Source: Chara braunii (Eukaryota > Streptophyta > Charophyceae > Charales > Characeae). Taken from it: 54,588 bases of DNA. Shown here piece after piece: positions 54,177 to 54,588 of the stretch. A model generated the notes under the pieces. The model did no database searches. It was not told where the DNA came from and was given only the letters and a program-made list of their open reading frames with translations. Each line of letters opens with the position of its first letter. Positions within the stretch are counted from its first letter, which is position 1. The position numbers were made by a program, and so were the translations under genes. The stretch is from positions 1,720,931 through 1,775,518 of the forward strand of contig BFEA01000032.1 in NCBI GenBank assembly GCA_003427395.1, read 5' to 3'.

Positions 54177-54588
54177 CTTCAAACTTTGAGTTTTCACGGA
54201 TTTGGGAGTCTGGGTAAGTTGCGATTCACCTTGTGAAAGTTCCGTGATGTTTCCCCCAGTGTTGATGCTTCAAACTTTGAGTTTTCACTGATTTGGGAGT
54301 GTGGGTAAGTTGCGATTCACCTTGTGAAAGTTCCGTGATGTTTCCCTTTGTGTTGATGCTTCAAACTTTAAGTTTTCACTGATTTGGGAGCCTGGGTAAG
54401 TTGCGATTCACCTTGTGAAAGTTCAGTGATATTTCCCCTAGTGTTGATGCTTCAAATTTTGAGTTTTTACTGATTTGGGAGCTGGGGTGAGTTGCGCTTC
54501 ACTTCGGGATACTTCGGTGATGTTTCCTCCTCATAGGATGCTTCAAATCTTACCTTTATGTTGTCCTTGATGAGTGTGTGTGTGGCGC
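54177..54588 (+). repeat. 91-bp tandem repeat, 4.5 units
   Basis: CTTCAAACTTTGAGTTTTCAC starts units at 54177, 54268, 54359, 54450 and 54541, exactly 91 bp apart. Inside each is GGTAAGTTGCGATTCACC, which reads as a 5' splice-site-like GTAAGT. The last full unit is the most diverged. Confidence 0.95.

Larger units (their letters stand above)
53291..54588 (+). mobile_element. probable LTR (start seen, runs off the window)
   Basis: TGTAACGGCC at 53291 is a typical Ty3/gypsy LTR start. It is followed 326 bp later by a TATA box. CT/CTT-rich sequence (54061-54180) and a 91-bp tandem repeat follow. No second copy or PBS is in view, so it could equally be the 3' LTR of a lost element. Confidence 0.4.

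Overview
This window looks like a repeat-dominated nuclear contig from a plant-lineage eukaryote. The evidence is the presence of chromodomain-type Ty3/gypsy retroelements, a tRNA-Asp primer site, degenerate U6 snRNA and 18S rRNA pieces, abundant microsatellites, and the absence of bacterial-style operons. The two gag-like protein types (a capsid-like ORF placed 3' of pol, and a CCHC gag followed by a Lys/Glu-rich coiled coil) resemble families I associate with the charophyte alga Chara braunii. That organism call is recognition from memory, not a search result. I see no convincing intact host gene.

Layout. 1-5.3 kb: microsatellites, a 65-A tract, a degenerate 18S rRNA 3' end, and a 1.5 kb array built on a CACAGTGACA-like word. 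5.77-6.45 kb: twelve 60-bp units that each fold as a hairpin. 7.85-8.2 kb: a diverged LTR fragment related, in opposite orientation, to the LTR at 40.06 kb. 8.27-10.74 kb: a minisatellite with C-runs at nearly every unit boundary. 10.9-25.75 kb: a + strand chromodomain Ty3/gypsy element (gag, PR, RT, RNase H, IN and chromodomain at 16.2-21.8 kb) between two roughly 3.6-4.0 kb direct repeats that behave as giant satellite-filled LTRs. 25.9-26.6 kb: a broken CCHC/coiled-coil gag. 27.2-27.6 kb: an LTR-like repeat copied again at 51.5 kb, followed by a tRNA-like SINE head. 29.6-40.06 kb: a second Ty3/gypsy element on the minus strand (PBS, gag, PR, RT, RNase H, IN, then an extra gag-like ORF with its own zinc knuckle). 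40.06-41.4 kb: its 5' LTR with an internal duplication. 42.3-44.04 kb: a 125-bp tandem array, then about twelve stem-loops with a conserved loop and covarying stems. 45.76-46.12 kb: three U6-derived sequences. 46.1-53.3 kb: mostly unassigned sequence with a 55-bp array. 53.29 kb to the end: a probable LTR with a TATA box and a 91-bp tandem repeat.

Both retroelements are dead. Their reading frames remain recognisable over thousands of bases but are cut by frameshifts and by in-frame stops, many at places where families keep glutamine, arginine or tryptophan (CAG to TAG, CGA to TGA, TGG to TGA). This is what cytosine-methylation decay would leave.

Three places are assembly artefacts rather than biology: a complete Nextera mate-pair junction adapter at 39789-39826 between two identical 192-bp copies; a 205-N gap at 32859-33063 with the same 54 bp on both sides; and a single N at 22772 between two identical 95-bp copies. 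The most novel-looking signals are the two hairpin arrays, where stems vary but pairing is kept and G-T oppositions point to a + strand RNA.
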